Shown here in pieces: positions 32,403 through 40,582 of a stretch of DNA of 64,000 bases (positions are counted from its first letter, which is position 1; each line of letters starts with the position of its first letter). Below the pieces are notes generated by a model, which was not told the DNA's origin, made no database searches, and saw only the letters and a program-made list of their open reading frames with translations. The stretch lies in NCBI RefSeq assembly GCF_030296055.1, contig NZ_AP027370.1, forward strand, positions 620,001 to 684,000, read 5' to 3'. Source of the stretch: Hydrogenimonas cancrithermarum. GTDB lineage: Bacteria; Campylobacterota; Campylobacteria; Campylobacterales; Hydrogenimonadaceae. Both the position numbers and the translations under genes were made by a program.

Positions 32403-32936
32403 TTACAATGCTTTTAAAATATGGTTGATCATATCGGATGCGACTCTCTCTTTCGAGAAGCTCGCTTCGATGCCGAGATCTTCAACCACCACTTTGATGC
32501 CGTCACGTTCGCTTTTGACCGGATGCAGGATCACTGTTGCATCGACATACTTGCTGAGCGAGTTTTCGAGTGCTTTGAGCTGTTTCTCGTCGAGAGCTTT
32601 TTTACTCTCCACAAAGCCTTCATAACGGTTTTCGCGGCGCTGGATCTCTTTTTGAAGAAGTTCCACGATCGTCGGGATCAGACCGAATCGGTTATGGATT
32701 CCCAACGTCTTGACGAAATTGAGAAGTCTTTTGTCCGCTTTCTTCCCGAGAAGCGCCAACACCAACTCCTCTTTTTCACTTTTCTTTACTTCCGGCGAAA
32801 TGATCGCATCGGAAAATGCTTTCTCTTCAAATGCCTTCGCGACACCGCCAAGTGCTTTTTCGGCTTCGGCGATCTTCTTCTCACCGAGTGCTTCGATAAG
32901 GGCTTTGACATAACGTTTTGCTACAAGCTGATCCAT
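32403..32936 (-). CDS. atpH: ATP synthase delta subunit
   Basis: A 177-residue helical stator subunit. It starts MDQLVAKRYVKALIEALGEK, has the helix block KRLLNFVKTLGIHNRFGLIP (~75-95), and the C-terminal part ends with VVEDLGIEASFSKERV, the delta/OSCP pattern. It ties the b/b' stalk to the top of F1. It starts 1 nt after the atpF stop. Confidence 0.93.
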   Translation of the reverse strand: MDQLVAKRYVKALIEALGEKKIAEAEKALGGVAKAFEEKAFSDAIISPEVKKSEKEELVLALLGKKADKRLLNFVKTLGIHNRFGLIPTIVELLQKEIQRRENRYEGFVESKKALDEKQLKALENSLSKYVDATVILHPVKSERDGIKVVVEDLGIEASFSKERVASDMINHILKAL

Positions 32937-32937
32937 C

Positions 32938-33459
32938 TTATGCCACCTTTTTCATGATGAGATTGACGAACTTCTTCTCATCCATGCCGATCGCATCGCC
33001 TTTGAAGAGTTCGGAAAGAACCTCGGCAACCGTTTTACGAACCATCTGTCGTTTTTCGACTTCCATCTTTTCCTGCTGAAGTTTCTCCAGGTTGTCCAGT
33101 TCCAGATGAAGCTGTTCATCGAGCTTTTTCGCCAGCAGCTGAGACTCTTTTTTGGCGGATTCGATAATCTCATCCGCTGTCTGCTGTGCGGCCTCGTATG
33201 CGGCACGTGCATCTTCTTTCGCCTTTTTGGTCGCTTTCAGACGATTCTGTACCTCTTCGAGTTTCGATGCGATTTCGCCGCTTCGTCCCGTAAAAAAGTT
33301 CTTGATCGGTTCTGCGACGAAATAGTAGATGATCGCAGCGAAGATGATGAAGTTGACCAGTCTCGGAACGAAATCCGTTCCTCCGCCCGTGGCTTCATGA
33401 CCGGATGCAAAGACAACTGCAGGAAGAAAAAATGCAGCCATCAAAACCAATTTTCGCAC
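32938..33459 (-). CDS. atpF: ATP synthase b subunit
   Basis: A 173-residue protein with a hydrophobic N-terminus (LVLMAAFFLPAVVFASG) that may be a signal peptide and a membrane helix at ~30-50 (FVPRLVNFIIFAAIIYYFVA). A long charged coiled coil follows to the C-terminus. The N-terminal signal-like segment is typical of epsilon-type b subunits. It forms the peripheral stalk with b'. The start is GTG at 33459 with AAGGAG 5 nt upstream. Confidence 0.94.
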   Translation of the reverse strand: MRKLVLMAAFFLPAVVFASGHEATGGGTDFVPRLVNFIIFAAIIYYFVAEPIKNFFTGRSGEIASKLEEVQNRLKATKKAKEDARAAYEAAQQTADEIIESAKKESQLLAKKLDEQLHLELDNLEKLQQEKMEVEKRQMVRKTVAEVLSELFKGDAIGMDEKKFVNLIMKKVA

Positions 33460-33471
33460 ATTTTCTCCTTT

Positions 33472-33894
33472 TTATATTTGACTGAATTTGGCTTTCAAAG
33501 ACTCTTTGAAAAGCGGCATTTGTGAAAGAAGTTCGCTTTTGAGCTGCTCCTCTTCTTTCTTCAGCTCATCAAGAAATCCCTGATATGCCTTCTCCAGCTC
33601 CTCTTTTTTCGCTTCGATTTTGCTCGTTGCGAGTAGCTTGGACTCTTCGATCGTTTTGGCCCGTAATGCGGCGGCTTCGCTTTTCGCTTCCGCAATTATC
33701 GCTTCCGTCTTCGCTTTCAGCTCATCGATTTCCGAGCTGTCTGCGCTGACATTTTCCAGATCTTTACGAATACTCTTGTCACGTTCGTCCATAAAAGCCA
33801 AAAGTGGCCGATAGAGCCAACTGTTAAGCAGCATCAACAGTACGAGAAAGACGACTGCGACAAGAAGCATCAGGGACAGACTTATATCCAGCAT
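33472..33894 (-). CDS. atpF': ATP synthase b' subunit
   Basis: A 140-residue protein with one N-terminal membrane helix (LSLMLLVAVVFLVLLMLLNS) followed by YRPLLAFMDERDKSIRKDLE and a coiled coil rich in Ala, Glu and Lys. Having b' and b as separate genes is known from Campylobacterota, cyanobacteria and some alphaproteobacteria. The ATG at 33894 is preferred: AGGAG lies 7 nt upstream and it removes an implausible 16-residue polar extension. It is the first gene of the atp operon. Confidence 0.92.
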   Translation of the reverse strand: MLDISLSLMLLVAVVFLVLLMLLNSWLYRPLLAFMDERDKSIRKDLENVSADSSEIDELKAKTEAIIAEAKSEAAALRAKTIEESKLLATSKIEAKKEELEKAYQGFLDELKKEEEQLKSELLSQMPLFKESLKAKFSQI

Positions 33895-33927
33895 GCACGC
33901 GCTCCTTTCTAAAAATTGGGCAATGTT

Positions 33928-33933
33928 ATCATA
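33928..33933 (-). promoter_or_regulatory. possible -10 element for the atp operon (TATGAT)
   Basis: TATGAT on the minus strand lies 33 nt before the b' ATG, in an A/T-rich stretch just after the hairpin that follows parB. A TTGAAT upstream is spaced only 10 nt, too close for a -35. Confidence 0.4.
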
Positions 33934-33964
33934 TTTATCCAAAATTCAAAATTAAGGATACTCT

Positions 33965-33989
33965 AAAACCCTGTATGGTTCAGGGCTTT
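33965..33989 (-). terminator. possible terminator after parB
   Basis: On the minus strand AAAGCCCTG and CAGGGTTTT form a 9-bp stem with one G-U pair and a 7-nt loop, ending in TTTT. It lies 17 nt after the parB stop and before the atp -10. The U-run is short, so termination may be partial. Confidence 0.45.
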
Positions 33990-34005
33990 GAAGTGGCCTT
34001 AAGCA

Positions 34006-34884
34006 CTATAAATTCGAGGAAAACCGTTTGATGAAATCCTTCAGTTCGTTTTCGTCGCTGAATCTTATCTCGACTTTTTGCTGTTTTATGTTCACTTTGT
34101 AGGGGATGTGTTCCTTGATCAGATCGGCATAGGCGCTCAAATCAAGCCCGGACGTTTTTTTCGCATGGGGTTTTTTCTTCTCGACAGACTTCATGCCTGC
34201 TACAAGCTGCTCCGTTTCACGTACGCTCAGTTTCTGTCCTACGATGGTATCGCATACGACTTTCTGATCCTTTTCGTCGAGCCCTACGATAACTTTGGCA
34301 TGCCCCTGGGATATGATAGATTTTGAGAGTTTCTCGAGGACATACCCGCTCAACTGCAAAAGCCGCATCGTATTGGCAATCTGGGTTCTGCTTTTGTGGA
34401 TGATTTTGGAAAGTTCGTCCTGGGTAATGCCATACTCGTCGATCAGTTCTTTGTATGATTTGGCCAATTCCACGGGATTGAGAGATTCACGCTGTATATT
34501 TTCGATAAGCGCCAGTTCTCTAAAGCGTGTACGGTCGATATCGGCGACAATCGCACGGATCGTCTCGAGTCCGGCGAGCTTGCTGGCACGAACACGGCGT
34601 TCACCTGCAATCAGAACGTACTCTCCGTTCTGTTCGATCACGACGACTGGCTGTAGAAGCCCATGCCGCTTGATCGACTCGGAAAGTTCTCTGATGGAAG
34701 ATTCGTCGAAATGGGTCCTCGGCTGATAGGGATTGGGAACGATATCGCTCAGCGGCAGTTCGACGATTTGTTCCGCAGCACTCTTTTCATCACTCTTGAA
34801 CTCATTTTCATACGCCTCGGCGACTTCGCCCAAAATGGCTCCGAGACCCCGTCCCAATGATTTGCTCTTTCCTTTTTTTCCCAT
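34006..34884 (-). CDS. parB: chromosome partitioning protein ParB
   Basis: A 292-residue Spo0J-type ParB/CTPase. LPLSDIVPNPYQPRTHFDES is near residue 45, the CTP-binding GERRVRASKLAGL and ENIQRESLNPVELAKSYKEL motifs are at ~95-140, and a helix-turn-helix (ITQDELSKIIHKSRTQIANT) is at ~155. The C-terminal dimerisation domain ends the protein. The N-terminal GRGLGAILG segment contacts ParA. It lies 8 nt after parA. It binds parS sites; I did not find an unambiguous parS in this window. Confidence 0.96.
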   Translation of the reverse strand: MGKKGKSKSLGRGLGAILGEVAEAYENEFKSDEKSAAEQIVELPLSDIVPNPYQPRTHFDESSIRELSESIKRHGLLQPVVVIEQNGEYVLIAGERRVRASKLAGLETIRAIVADIDRTRFRELALIENIQRESLNPVELAKSYKELIDEYGITQDELSKIIHKSRTQIANTMRLLQLSGYVLEKLSKSIISQGHAKVIVGLDEKDQKVVCDTIVGQKLSVRETEQLVAGMKSVEKKKPHAKKTSGLDLSAYADLIKEHIPYKVNIKQQKVEIRFSDENELKDFIKRFSSNL

Positions 34885-34892
34885 TCTCAGCC

Positions 34893-35678
34893 TTAGCTCG
34901 CCAAGATTGCCTGTGCCAGATGCTGGTAGGCCTGCGAGCCGGTCGATTTCACATCGTACAGTATGACCGGCTTGCCGAAACTCGGACTCTCAGCCAGTTT
35001 GACATTTCGTGGAATGACGATGAATTCGTCATCGTTCGACTTGAAAAGCTTGTTTTTGAAATGCTGTGTCAAATCGGCAAATACCTGTTTGGAGAGGTTG
35101 TTTTGCCCGCTGTACATTGTCGGAAGGAAACCTTTGATCTTCAGTTTCGGGTTAATCGTCTTTTTGATCAGACGAATGGTGTTCAAAAGCTGGGCGAGCC
35201 CTTCCAACGCAAAGAATTCGCACTGAATCGGAATAATGACCGAATGGGCCGCACTGAGCGCATTGATCGTGATAGGCCCAAGTGCAGGGGGTGAATCGAT
35301 GATGATGTAGTCATACTCTTTTTTCACCTCATCGATCTTCCGTTTCAGAATGAGTTCGCGCCCTTTTCGCGTCTCACTGTCGTAAAACTCTTTTTCCACA
35401 CCGACCAGGCCGATATTGGAAGGGACGAGATGAAGCGTCGGCAGGGTCGTTTTCAATATCGTGTCCGAAATTTTTTTGGCACCGATCAGGACATGGTAAA
35501 TGTTGTATTCGTAATCGTTTCGGTGGAACCCGAGACTGGTCGTGGCATTGGCCTGAGGATCCGCATCGATCAGGAGAACCTTTTTTTCAGCCACGGCAAG
35601 TGACGCCGCCAGATTGACAGCTGTCGTCGTCTTTCCAACACCGCCTTTTTGGTTGGCTATCGTGATAATTTCGCTCAT
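34893..35678 (-). CDS. parA: chromosome partitioning ATPase ParA (Soj)
   Basis: A 261-residue P-loop ATPase. The deviant Walker A is ANQKGGVGKTTTAVNLAASL (~8-27), Walker A' is LLIDADPQANATTSLG (~36) and Walker B is YIIIDSPPALGPITINALSA (~120). It works with ParB to segregate the origin region. Its ATG overlaps the birA stop (ATGA). The short length without an N-terminal HTH fits the chromosomal type. Confidence 0.96.
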   Translation of the reverse strand: MSEIITIANQKGGVGKTTTAVNLAASLAVAEKKVLLIDADPQANATTSLGFHRNDYEYNIYHVLIGAKKISDTILKTTLPTLHLVPSNIGLVGVEKEFYDSETRKGRELILKRKIDEVKKEYDYIIIDSPPALGPITINALSAAHSVIIPIQCEFFALEGLAQLLNTIRLIKKTINPKLKIKGFLPTMYSGQNNLSKQVFADLTQHFKNKLFKSNDDEFIVIPRNVKLAESPSFGKPVILYDVKSTGSQAYQHLAQAILAS

Positions 35679-36310
35679 CGTAAACTTACTACCCTTCTGT
35701 TTCCTATCATCAACGAACCGTCTTCATTCAAAACGGCATCCGTCAAATCCAATGTTTCATTCCCGACATGAGTATAAAAGTGTTTGCTCTTTTCAAATTC
35801 TAAACTAAAGTTGCTAAAAATCTGCTTCCATGACGGAGAAGTTTCCACGCTCCGCAAAAACGTTTCCAAAAGTTCCAAAGGCGTGATATCGAGATCCAAA
35901 GTCCCGAAATCAAGGGGTGCATCGACAATATTCACTCCAATGCCCGCAATCACGGCATCTCCTTTTTTTGCTGTGATGCAGCCCCCTATTTTACGCCCAT
36001 TGAGGTACAAATCGTTGGGCCATTTGACCCAGGCGCCAGAACCCAGTTTTTCTACCGTTTTTTTCATCAGGAAAGCGAAATAGATGGATGTGGCGCTGAT
36101 GGGGAGGTCATCCGGCAGCATCGTTTGAGGCATCGCCACGGAAGCGAAAAAATTGCCTTTTTTACCGATCCATCTGTTATCCCTGCTTCCGATACCTTCC
36201 GTTTGCATCTGGGCAATCACGGCACATGGAAGGTCGACACGATTCTCCTTTACCTTCTCGATCAGCCAGGCCTGCGTCGACGGGAGCGTTTCAAATGAAT
36301 AGATCGTCAA
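35675..36310 (-). CDS. birA: biotin--protein ligase (no HTH domain)
   Basis: A 211-residue ligase that attaches biotin to the carboxyl-carrier protein of acetyl-CoA carboxylase. Motifs are LPSTQAWL near the start, GIGSRDNRWIGKKGNFFASV (~residue 40), VKWPNDLYLNGRKIGGCI (~100) and GIGVNIVDAP. There is no N-terminal HTH, so it cannot repress bio genes as E. coli BirA does. It starts at TTG (36310) inside the fmt end, 20-nt overlap, with GAGG upstream; no ATG fits. Confidence 0.9.
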   Translation of the reverse strand: MTIYSFETLPSTQAWLIEKVKENRVDLPCAVIAQMQTEGIGSRDNRWIGKKGNFFASVAMPQTMLPDDLPISATSIYFAFLMKKTVEKLGSGAWVKWPNDLYLNGRKIGGCITAKKGDAVIAGIGVNIVDAPLDFGTLDLDITPLELLETFLRSVETSPSWKQIFSNFSLEFEKSKHFYTHVGNETLDLTDAVLNEDGSLMIGNRRVVSLR

Positions 36311-37196
36311 TCTTCAGCCTCTTGCCCCGGATATAACTCAACGCATCCATCGCTTTTTTCGAAGAAGGTTGGACCATTTTGATCTTCAGTGCACCACTTT
36401 TACACGCCACGACGACTCCATCATCGTCGATCGCAAGAATTTTTCCGGCTTCGCCTTCGCCTTCCATCAACGCGAGATCGAGAAGTTTCAAACCGTTTTC
36501 GAGATAGATGCCCGGCCATCCTTCAAATGCGCGAAAACGGTTGTAGATCGTCTCGGCCGGCAAATCGAATGTCACCAATCCATCGCGTCTGGCGATTTTT
36601 TTACAGTAGGTCGCATCGGCATCACACTGAGGCAAAGATCGTATCGACCGATACTTTTTTACCGTCTTCAGTGTCAGGTCGGCTGCCATTTCGGCCAGAC
36701 GCATGAAAAGTTCGTTCTTGCGGTCGTTCAGACCGATAGGCGTAACGTTCCACGCAAGCATCGGGCCGCTGTCGAGCCCCTCCTCCATCAGCATCGCCGT
36801 CACACCCGTCACACGGTCGCCGTTCAGAAGCGCCTGCTGTATCGGACTCGCGCCACGGTATTTCGGAAGCAGCGAGGCATGCAGATTGATGCAGGGTGCA
36901 ATCTCTAGTATCGCTTTGGGAAGCAGCTGCCCGTACGCCGCGACGACGATGAAGTCCGGTTTCTCGCGTTCGATCCGCCCTGCGATTCCATCCTCTTTCA
37001 GGGAGTACGGCTGATAACAGGCGACGCCCGCCGCCTCCGCCGTAACCTTCACCGGCGGCGGTGTCAACACCTTTTTACGTCCAACAGGTTTATCCGGCTG
37101 GGTGTAGACCGAAGTGACGGTGATTTCCTTCTCGGCAAGCAGCCGCTTTAAAATCGTATCGGCATACTCCGGCGTTCCCATAAAAACGATATTCAT
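36291..37196 (-). CDS. fmt: methionyl-tRNA formyltransferase
   Basis: A 301-residue enzyme that formylates initiator Met-tRNA. It starts MNIVFMGTPEYADTILKRLL; the catalytic region is INLHASLLPKYRGASPIQQA (~residues 105-125), and MLMEEGLDSGPML follows at ~135. The C-terminal OB-like domain contacts tRNA (AFEGWPGIYLENGLKLLD). The ATG overlaps the TGA of the small coiled-coil gene (ATGA). Confidence 0.96.
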   Translation of the reverse strand: MNIVFMGTPEYADTILKRLLAEKEITVTSVYTQPDKPVGRKKVLTPPPVKVTAEAAGVACYQPYSLKEDGIAGRIEREKPDFIVVAAYGQLLPKAILEIAPCINLHASLLPKYRGASPIQQALLNGDRVTGVTAMLMEEGLDSGPMLAWNVTPIGLNDRKNELFMRLAEMAADLTLKTVKKYRSIRSLPQCDADATYCKKIARRDGLVTFDLPAETIYNRFRAFEGWPGIYLENGLKLLDLALMEGEGEAGKILAIDDDGVVVACKSGALKIKMVQPSSKKAMDALSYIRGKRLKIDDLFI

Positions 37197-37351
37197 AGTT
37201 TTCTCGCTCCCTCCGCCTGCATCATCTTCTCGAACGATTCGGCCTCTTCCTTCGCTTTGCGTCTCTTTTCCTCCTCCGCCTTTCGCCTCTTTTCGGCTTC
37301 ACTCATTTCGCTTTTGATCGATTTCAGTTTATTCAGAACATTTTCGTCCAC
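37193..37351 (-). CDS. small basic coiled-coil protein
   Basis: A product of 52 residues, almost entirely Lys/Glu/Arg/Ala: VLNKLKSIKSEMSEAEKRRK, then a run of EEEKRRKAKEEAE. It probably forms one long helix. The GTG start at 37351 lies 7 nt after GGAGG and overlaps the end of the 12-heme cytochrome gene by 23 nt; a longer reading starting at 37402 lacks such a site. Its stop overlaps the fmt start. The function is unknown; the placement suggests it is translated with both neighbours. Confidence 0.6.
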   Translation of the reverse strand: MDENVLNKLKSIKSEMSEAEKRRKAEEEKRRKAKEEAESFEKMMQAEGARKL

Positions 37352-39719
37352 GTCGTATCCTCCATATGATGTAAAGTAGTACCAATCCACCAAAAATTCC
37401 ACCCAACACCTGTACCCAGGCGCCGATGCGCATCGTCTTGTTCAAGATATCTCGATGCATCCCGTTGTCGATGCTCACACCAGCCGTCTCCGCGACATGA
37501 TGCATCAGCGAAACCGCGAGATCCTTATCCGGTATCGTTTTGTGGCAGCTCATACATACACCGCGTCGGTCGAGTTTGGCACGCTGTGCATTGTCCAGCG
37601 GGCCGGCGAGGTTCCAATGGTTGTCGATTGTCTGTAGCCATGTACCGTTTTCATCGACGAAGCGGCTCCAGTCGACATTGAAGTTCTCGATCTTCGGTTT
37701 CTGTACCGTATAGCGCGAAGGGATGACTCTGCCGTCGGCCGTTTTGAGATCGACGATAAAATCTTCGCCCATATTGCCCCACACTTTGCCGCCCTGAATC
37801 CCGTAGCCCATCGCGGCGGGGTTGGCATGGCAGCTTTCGCACGCCCTAGCCTCTTTCTGGACCGTATGCGAATGGACCGATGCCATAACGATACCCGGCA
37901 GTCTCTTTTCGCTTTCGGGGTGTTTATAGTCGGGCATCATGAAGACATGGTTTTTCAGCAGCGCTTTGCCCGATTTGCCGATGACGGTGACGACCACCTG
38001 GCATCCCGGCATTGCCGGCGACACGCGCCCTTCCCCGTTTTGTACCAGCGGTGGATTTTCCCAGCGCAGGTAGCTGCGGGTCTCCGTCACATTACCCGGA
38101 ACCAGATGTTCTTTGAGCGTCCCGCGCATCGTCGCCGTCGCCCCGTGAAGATCATGGTCGTGTGCCGCCGCGAGCCAGTCGACCTCTTTATGGTTTTGGC
38201 TGTAGTCGATCTTCACATGGCATCCGTAACACTGCGGCGCCCACGTATCGTGGCAGGTGTAACACTCCATCCTGTCGTTGTGTTTGGTGATCTGGTCCAT
38301 CGCGACAAGCCCTTTTTGGGAGATTTTTCCCTCTTCTTTAAGCTTTTTGAGCGGTTTGAGCCGGATATCTTTTCCGCTGGCCAGATGGACGATGACGTCG
38401 GTGCCATCCTTGACCACATTCTTGTAGGGATTGCCCCGGGCGGTCAGCAAATACCCCTCTTGGGGCGCGAAGGTCGTCCCCTTTTTCAGATAGTCCGCCA
38501 GCCTCTTCGTCACACCGCGTTGTTTGCCCGAAGCGGGTTTGGTATCGAACTCGTCGCTGTAACCGAGCGGCAGCTCCCACGGATACTTTTTCGTCGTTCC
38601 GTGGCAATCCTGGCACTCGATCTCGACAGGCCCCAGCGTCGCACCGGCTAAAAAACCATCGCCGTGCAAATCGCGCGTCGTGTGGCAATCCTGACAAAGC
38701 ATCCCTTTGCGCATATGCACGTCCGATTTGAGATGTAGATAGTGTTTGGTATGGAGTTTGGGCTGGCCGTTCCCTTCCTCGTCGAAGCCCGGTTTATAGG
38801 CGGTCTCCATCAACCCTTCATAACTTACGCCGATCCGTTTCCCTCGGTTATGGCAGGTGGAACAGGTCTCGACCGGCACACCCGTATAGCTTACGCCATG
38901 GACGCTCACCTTCGCATTTCGCGACGACTGGATCTGATGCACCAGCATATGGCCCGGCTCCTCTTTCGGAATCGTCGGGTCGTTTCCTTCATAAAAGCCG
39001 TCGTTGCTGTAGGGGATGTGGCACGAAGAGCAGCCGATCCCGCGGAAATCACCGCGCTTCTGCCGCCCTTTGGAGCCGGTATGGCAGCGCAGACACTCCT
39101 GCCGAAGGTAGGTGTAGGCCGCCAGCTTCGGATTTTTCTCCACCTCTTCGGGAGTCGGTGCCGGCGGAATCTCTTTCATTTCGGCCGGGAAGACCTGCGG
39201 GTTGAGATCATGAAGCTTCTGCATATATTTCTTGTAGGCCACCGTTCCCAAACGTGCATGCGGATCGGAGGGGTTTTTGGTATCGTAATTCCCCTGATTG
39301 TGTTCATACCCTTCCAGTCCACCGAAACTGTAGAGCGTCCCGTGAATTTTTCCCTGCTCCGTCATCATCAGGCTGTTCATCTGTGCCTCGACCTGCTCTT
39401 TGTGGCACATGCCGCAGCTGTTTTGGTTGATCCACGGGCTTCCCGGATCGGGATAGAACGCTTTGGGGCCCTCGTGCTCCATAAAATAGGCAAGTGTCCC
39501 GCTGTGGGCCGCTTCTTTCGTATCAGCCTCCGGATTTCCGCCATGACAGACAACGCAGTTGTTTCCCTTCACCCCTGCCTTTTCGGCTTTTTTGGCGATC
39601 GCTTCGGCCATTTTCGTGTGGGGGTCGCGAATATCTTCGATTCCCTTGTGGCACTCGATACAGCTCTTTCCATAAGCAGCGATCATCATAACTATAATTA
39701 ATACAAAATATCTGATCAC
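37329..39719 (-). CDS. 12-heme c-type cytochrome with C-terminal membrane anchor
   Basis: A 796-residue periplasmic protein. After a signal peptide (IRYFVLIIVMMIAAYG) I count twelve CxxCH heme sites: CIECH, CVVCH, CGMCH, CLRCH, CSSCH, CSTCH, CQDCH twice, CYTCH, CYGCH, CESCH and CMSCH. Ten fall in the first two thirds; a beta-rich insert separates the last two. A C-terminal membrane helix (~770-790, WVQVLGGIFGGLVLLYIIW) anchors it to the inner membrane. Such proteins move electrons between the quinone pool and periplasmic partners or act as reductases; I cannot name the substrate. The GTG start at 39719 follows AAAGGAG. Confidence 0.9.
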   Translation of the reverse strand: MIRYFVLIIVMMIAAYGKSCIECHKGIEDIRDPHTKMAEAIAKKAEKAGVKGNNCVVCHGGNPEADTKEAAHSGTLAYFMEHEGPKAFYPDPGSPWINQNSCGMCHKEQVEAQMNSLMMTEQGKIHGTLYSFGGLEGYEHNQGNYDTKNPSDPHARLGTVAYKKYMQKLHDLNPQVFPAEMKEIPPAPTPEEVEKNPKLAAYTYLRQECLRCHTGSKGRQKRGDFRGIGCSSCHIPYSNDGFYEGNDPTIPKEEPGHMLVHQIQSSRNAKVSVHGVSYTGVPVETCSTCHNRGKRIGVSYEGLMETAYKPGFDEEGNGQPKLHTKHYLHLKSDVHMRKGMLCQDCHTTRDLHGDGFLAGATLGPVEIECQDCHGTTKKYPWELPLGYSDEFDTKPASGKQRGVTKRLADYLKKGTTFAPQEGYLLTARGNPYKNVVKDGTDVIVHLASGKDIRLKPLKKLKEEGKISQKGLVAMDQITKHNDRMECYTCHDTWAPQCYGCHVKIDYSQNHKEVDWLAAAHDHDLHGATATMRGTLKEHLVPGNVTETRSYLRWENPPLVQNGEGRVSPAMPGCQVVVTVIGKSGKALLKNHVFMMPDYKHPESEKRLPGIVMASVHSHTVQKEARACESCHANPAAMGYGIQGGKVWGNMGEDFIVDLKTADGRVIPSRYTVQKPKIENFNVDWSRFVDENGTWLQTIDNHWNLAGPLDNAQRAKLDRRGVCMSCHKTIPDKDLAVSLMHHVAETAGVSIDNGMHRDILNKTMRIGAWVQVLGGIFGGLVLLYIIWRIRRGRKCSE

Positions 39720-39856
39720 GAGGGCTCCTTTCAGAATGAAGAATGGTAACATACCGGGGATGAGAGGCCGCTAAAAAACAGGATCCGAAGCCCTCAAAGA
39801 GAATTACACACGGATTGCACACAAACGGAGTATAATAGATTTAAAAGGAGGTTATC

Positions 39857-40048
39857 ATGTGTATGTCCCATGCTCCAGCCAAAGCACACCAGCCCGGCGG
39901 TTGGAAGAAGAAAGAGAAAGCGGCGAAAAAGCATACGCCGTTCGATGAAAGCCTGATGAAACCCGACCCGGATTTTGTCGACGAGCGGATCGAAAAACGA
40001 GAAAAACCGAAAGGCTTCCTCGACAGGCTCGCGAATATATTCGACTAA
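39857..40048 (+). CDS. small basic protein of unknown function
   Basis: A 63-residue protein, MCMSHAPAKAHQPGGWKKKE at the start, then Lys-rich, with a PDPDFVDERIEKREKPKGF middle and a short amphipathic end (LDRLANIFD). A strong SD (AAAAGGAGG, 5 nt before the ATG) supports it as a real gene. It is the only plus-strand gene between the cytochrome and the Sel1 gene, which converges on it 7 nt away. The function is unknown. Confidence 0.6.
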   Translation: MCMSHAPAKAHQPGGWKKKEKAAKKHTPFDESLMKPDPDFVDERIEKREKPKGFLDRLANIFD

Positions 40049-40055
40049 AACCCGA

Positions 40056-40523
40056 TTACGCTTTCCAGAGTTCGTAGCGGCTCCAGATGTCGTGTGCCTC
40101 TTCACCCGCACCGGCATCGATAGCCGATTTGATCAGATCGGCCGCCATTTCGCGCGTACCGCCCGCTTCCCCTTTGGCATAGATCTCTCCAAGTGTGATA
40201 CGCGCAGCGATATCGCCCGCATCACTGGCCATCTTCAGATATTTTGCAGCTTTTTCAAAATTTTCCGGTACACCCACGGCATTGGCATAGGCGAATCCGA
40301 TGGCCGATTGTGCCGGTACGATCCCGCCATCGGCCGCTTTCTCGTACCACTTCGCCGCCTCCTTGAAACTGCGTTCGGCACCCTGGCCGTTATAGTGGAG
40401 CACACCCAGTGCATATTGACACTTCGGATTCTCCTCATCTTTCATGAACCACGCATATGCCTCTTCGAATCTCTGTTGCGCATACGCGTTCATTCCGGCA
40501 TTGTAACAGTCGATCTCTTCCAT
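40056..40523 (-). CDS. Sel1-repeat protein
   Basis: A 155-residue protein made of about three to four Sel1-like (TPR-type) helical repeats: CQYALGVLHYNGQGAERSFK, AAKWYEKAADGG, AQSAIGFAYANAVGVPENFE, AAKYLKMASDAGD and ITLGEIYAKGEAGG. No signal peptide is visible, so it is probably cytoplasmic, unlike many Campylobacterota Sel1 proteins that are secreted. Sel1 repeats mediate protein contacts. ATG at 40523 follows GAGGAG. The partner is unknown. Confidence 0.8.
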   Translation of the reverse strand: MEEIDCYNAGMNAYAQQRFEEAYAWFMKDEENPKCQYALGVLHYNGQGAERSFKEAAKWYEKAADGGIVPAQSAIGFAYANAVGVPENFEKAAKYLKMASDAGDIAARITLGEIYAKGEAGGTREMAADLIKSAIDAGAGEEAHDIWSRYELWKA

Positions 40524-40582
40524 CAACACTCCTCTTTTTTACCTGAATTGTATCGGACGAGACTTTCGAACGATTGAAAAGG

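Noticed and set aside
33944-33949. TTGAAT as -35 of the atp promoter
   Set aside because: Only 10 nt from the TATGAT hexamer; normal spacing is near 17.
38742-39701. Plus-strand open frame opposite the 12-heme cytochrome
   Set aside because: It covers several CxxCH sites of the minus-strand gene and shows no domain of its own.
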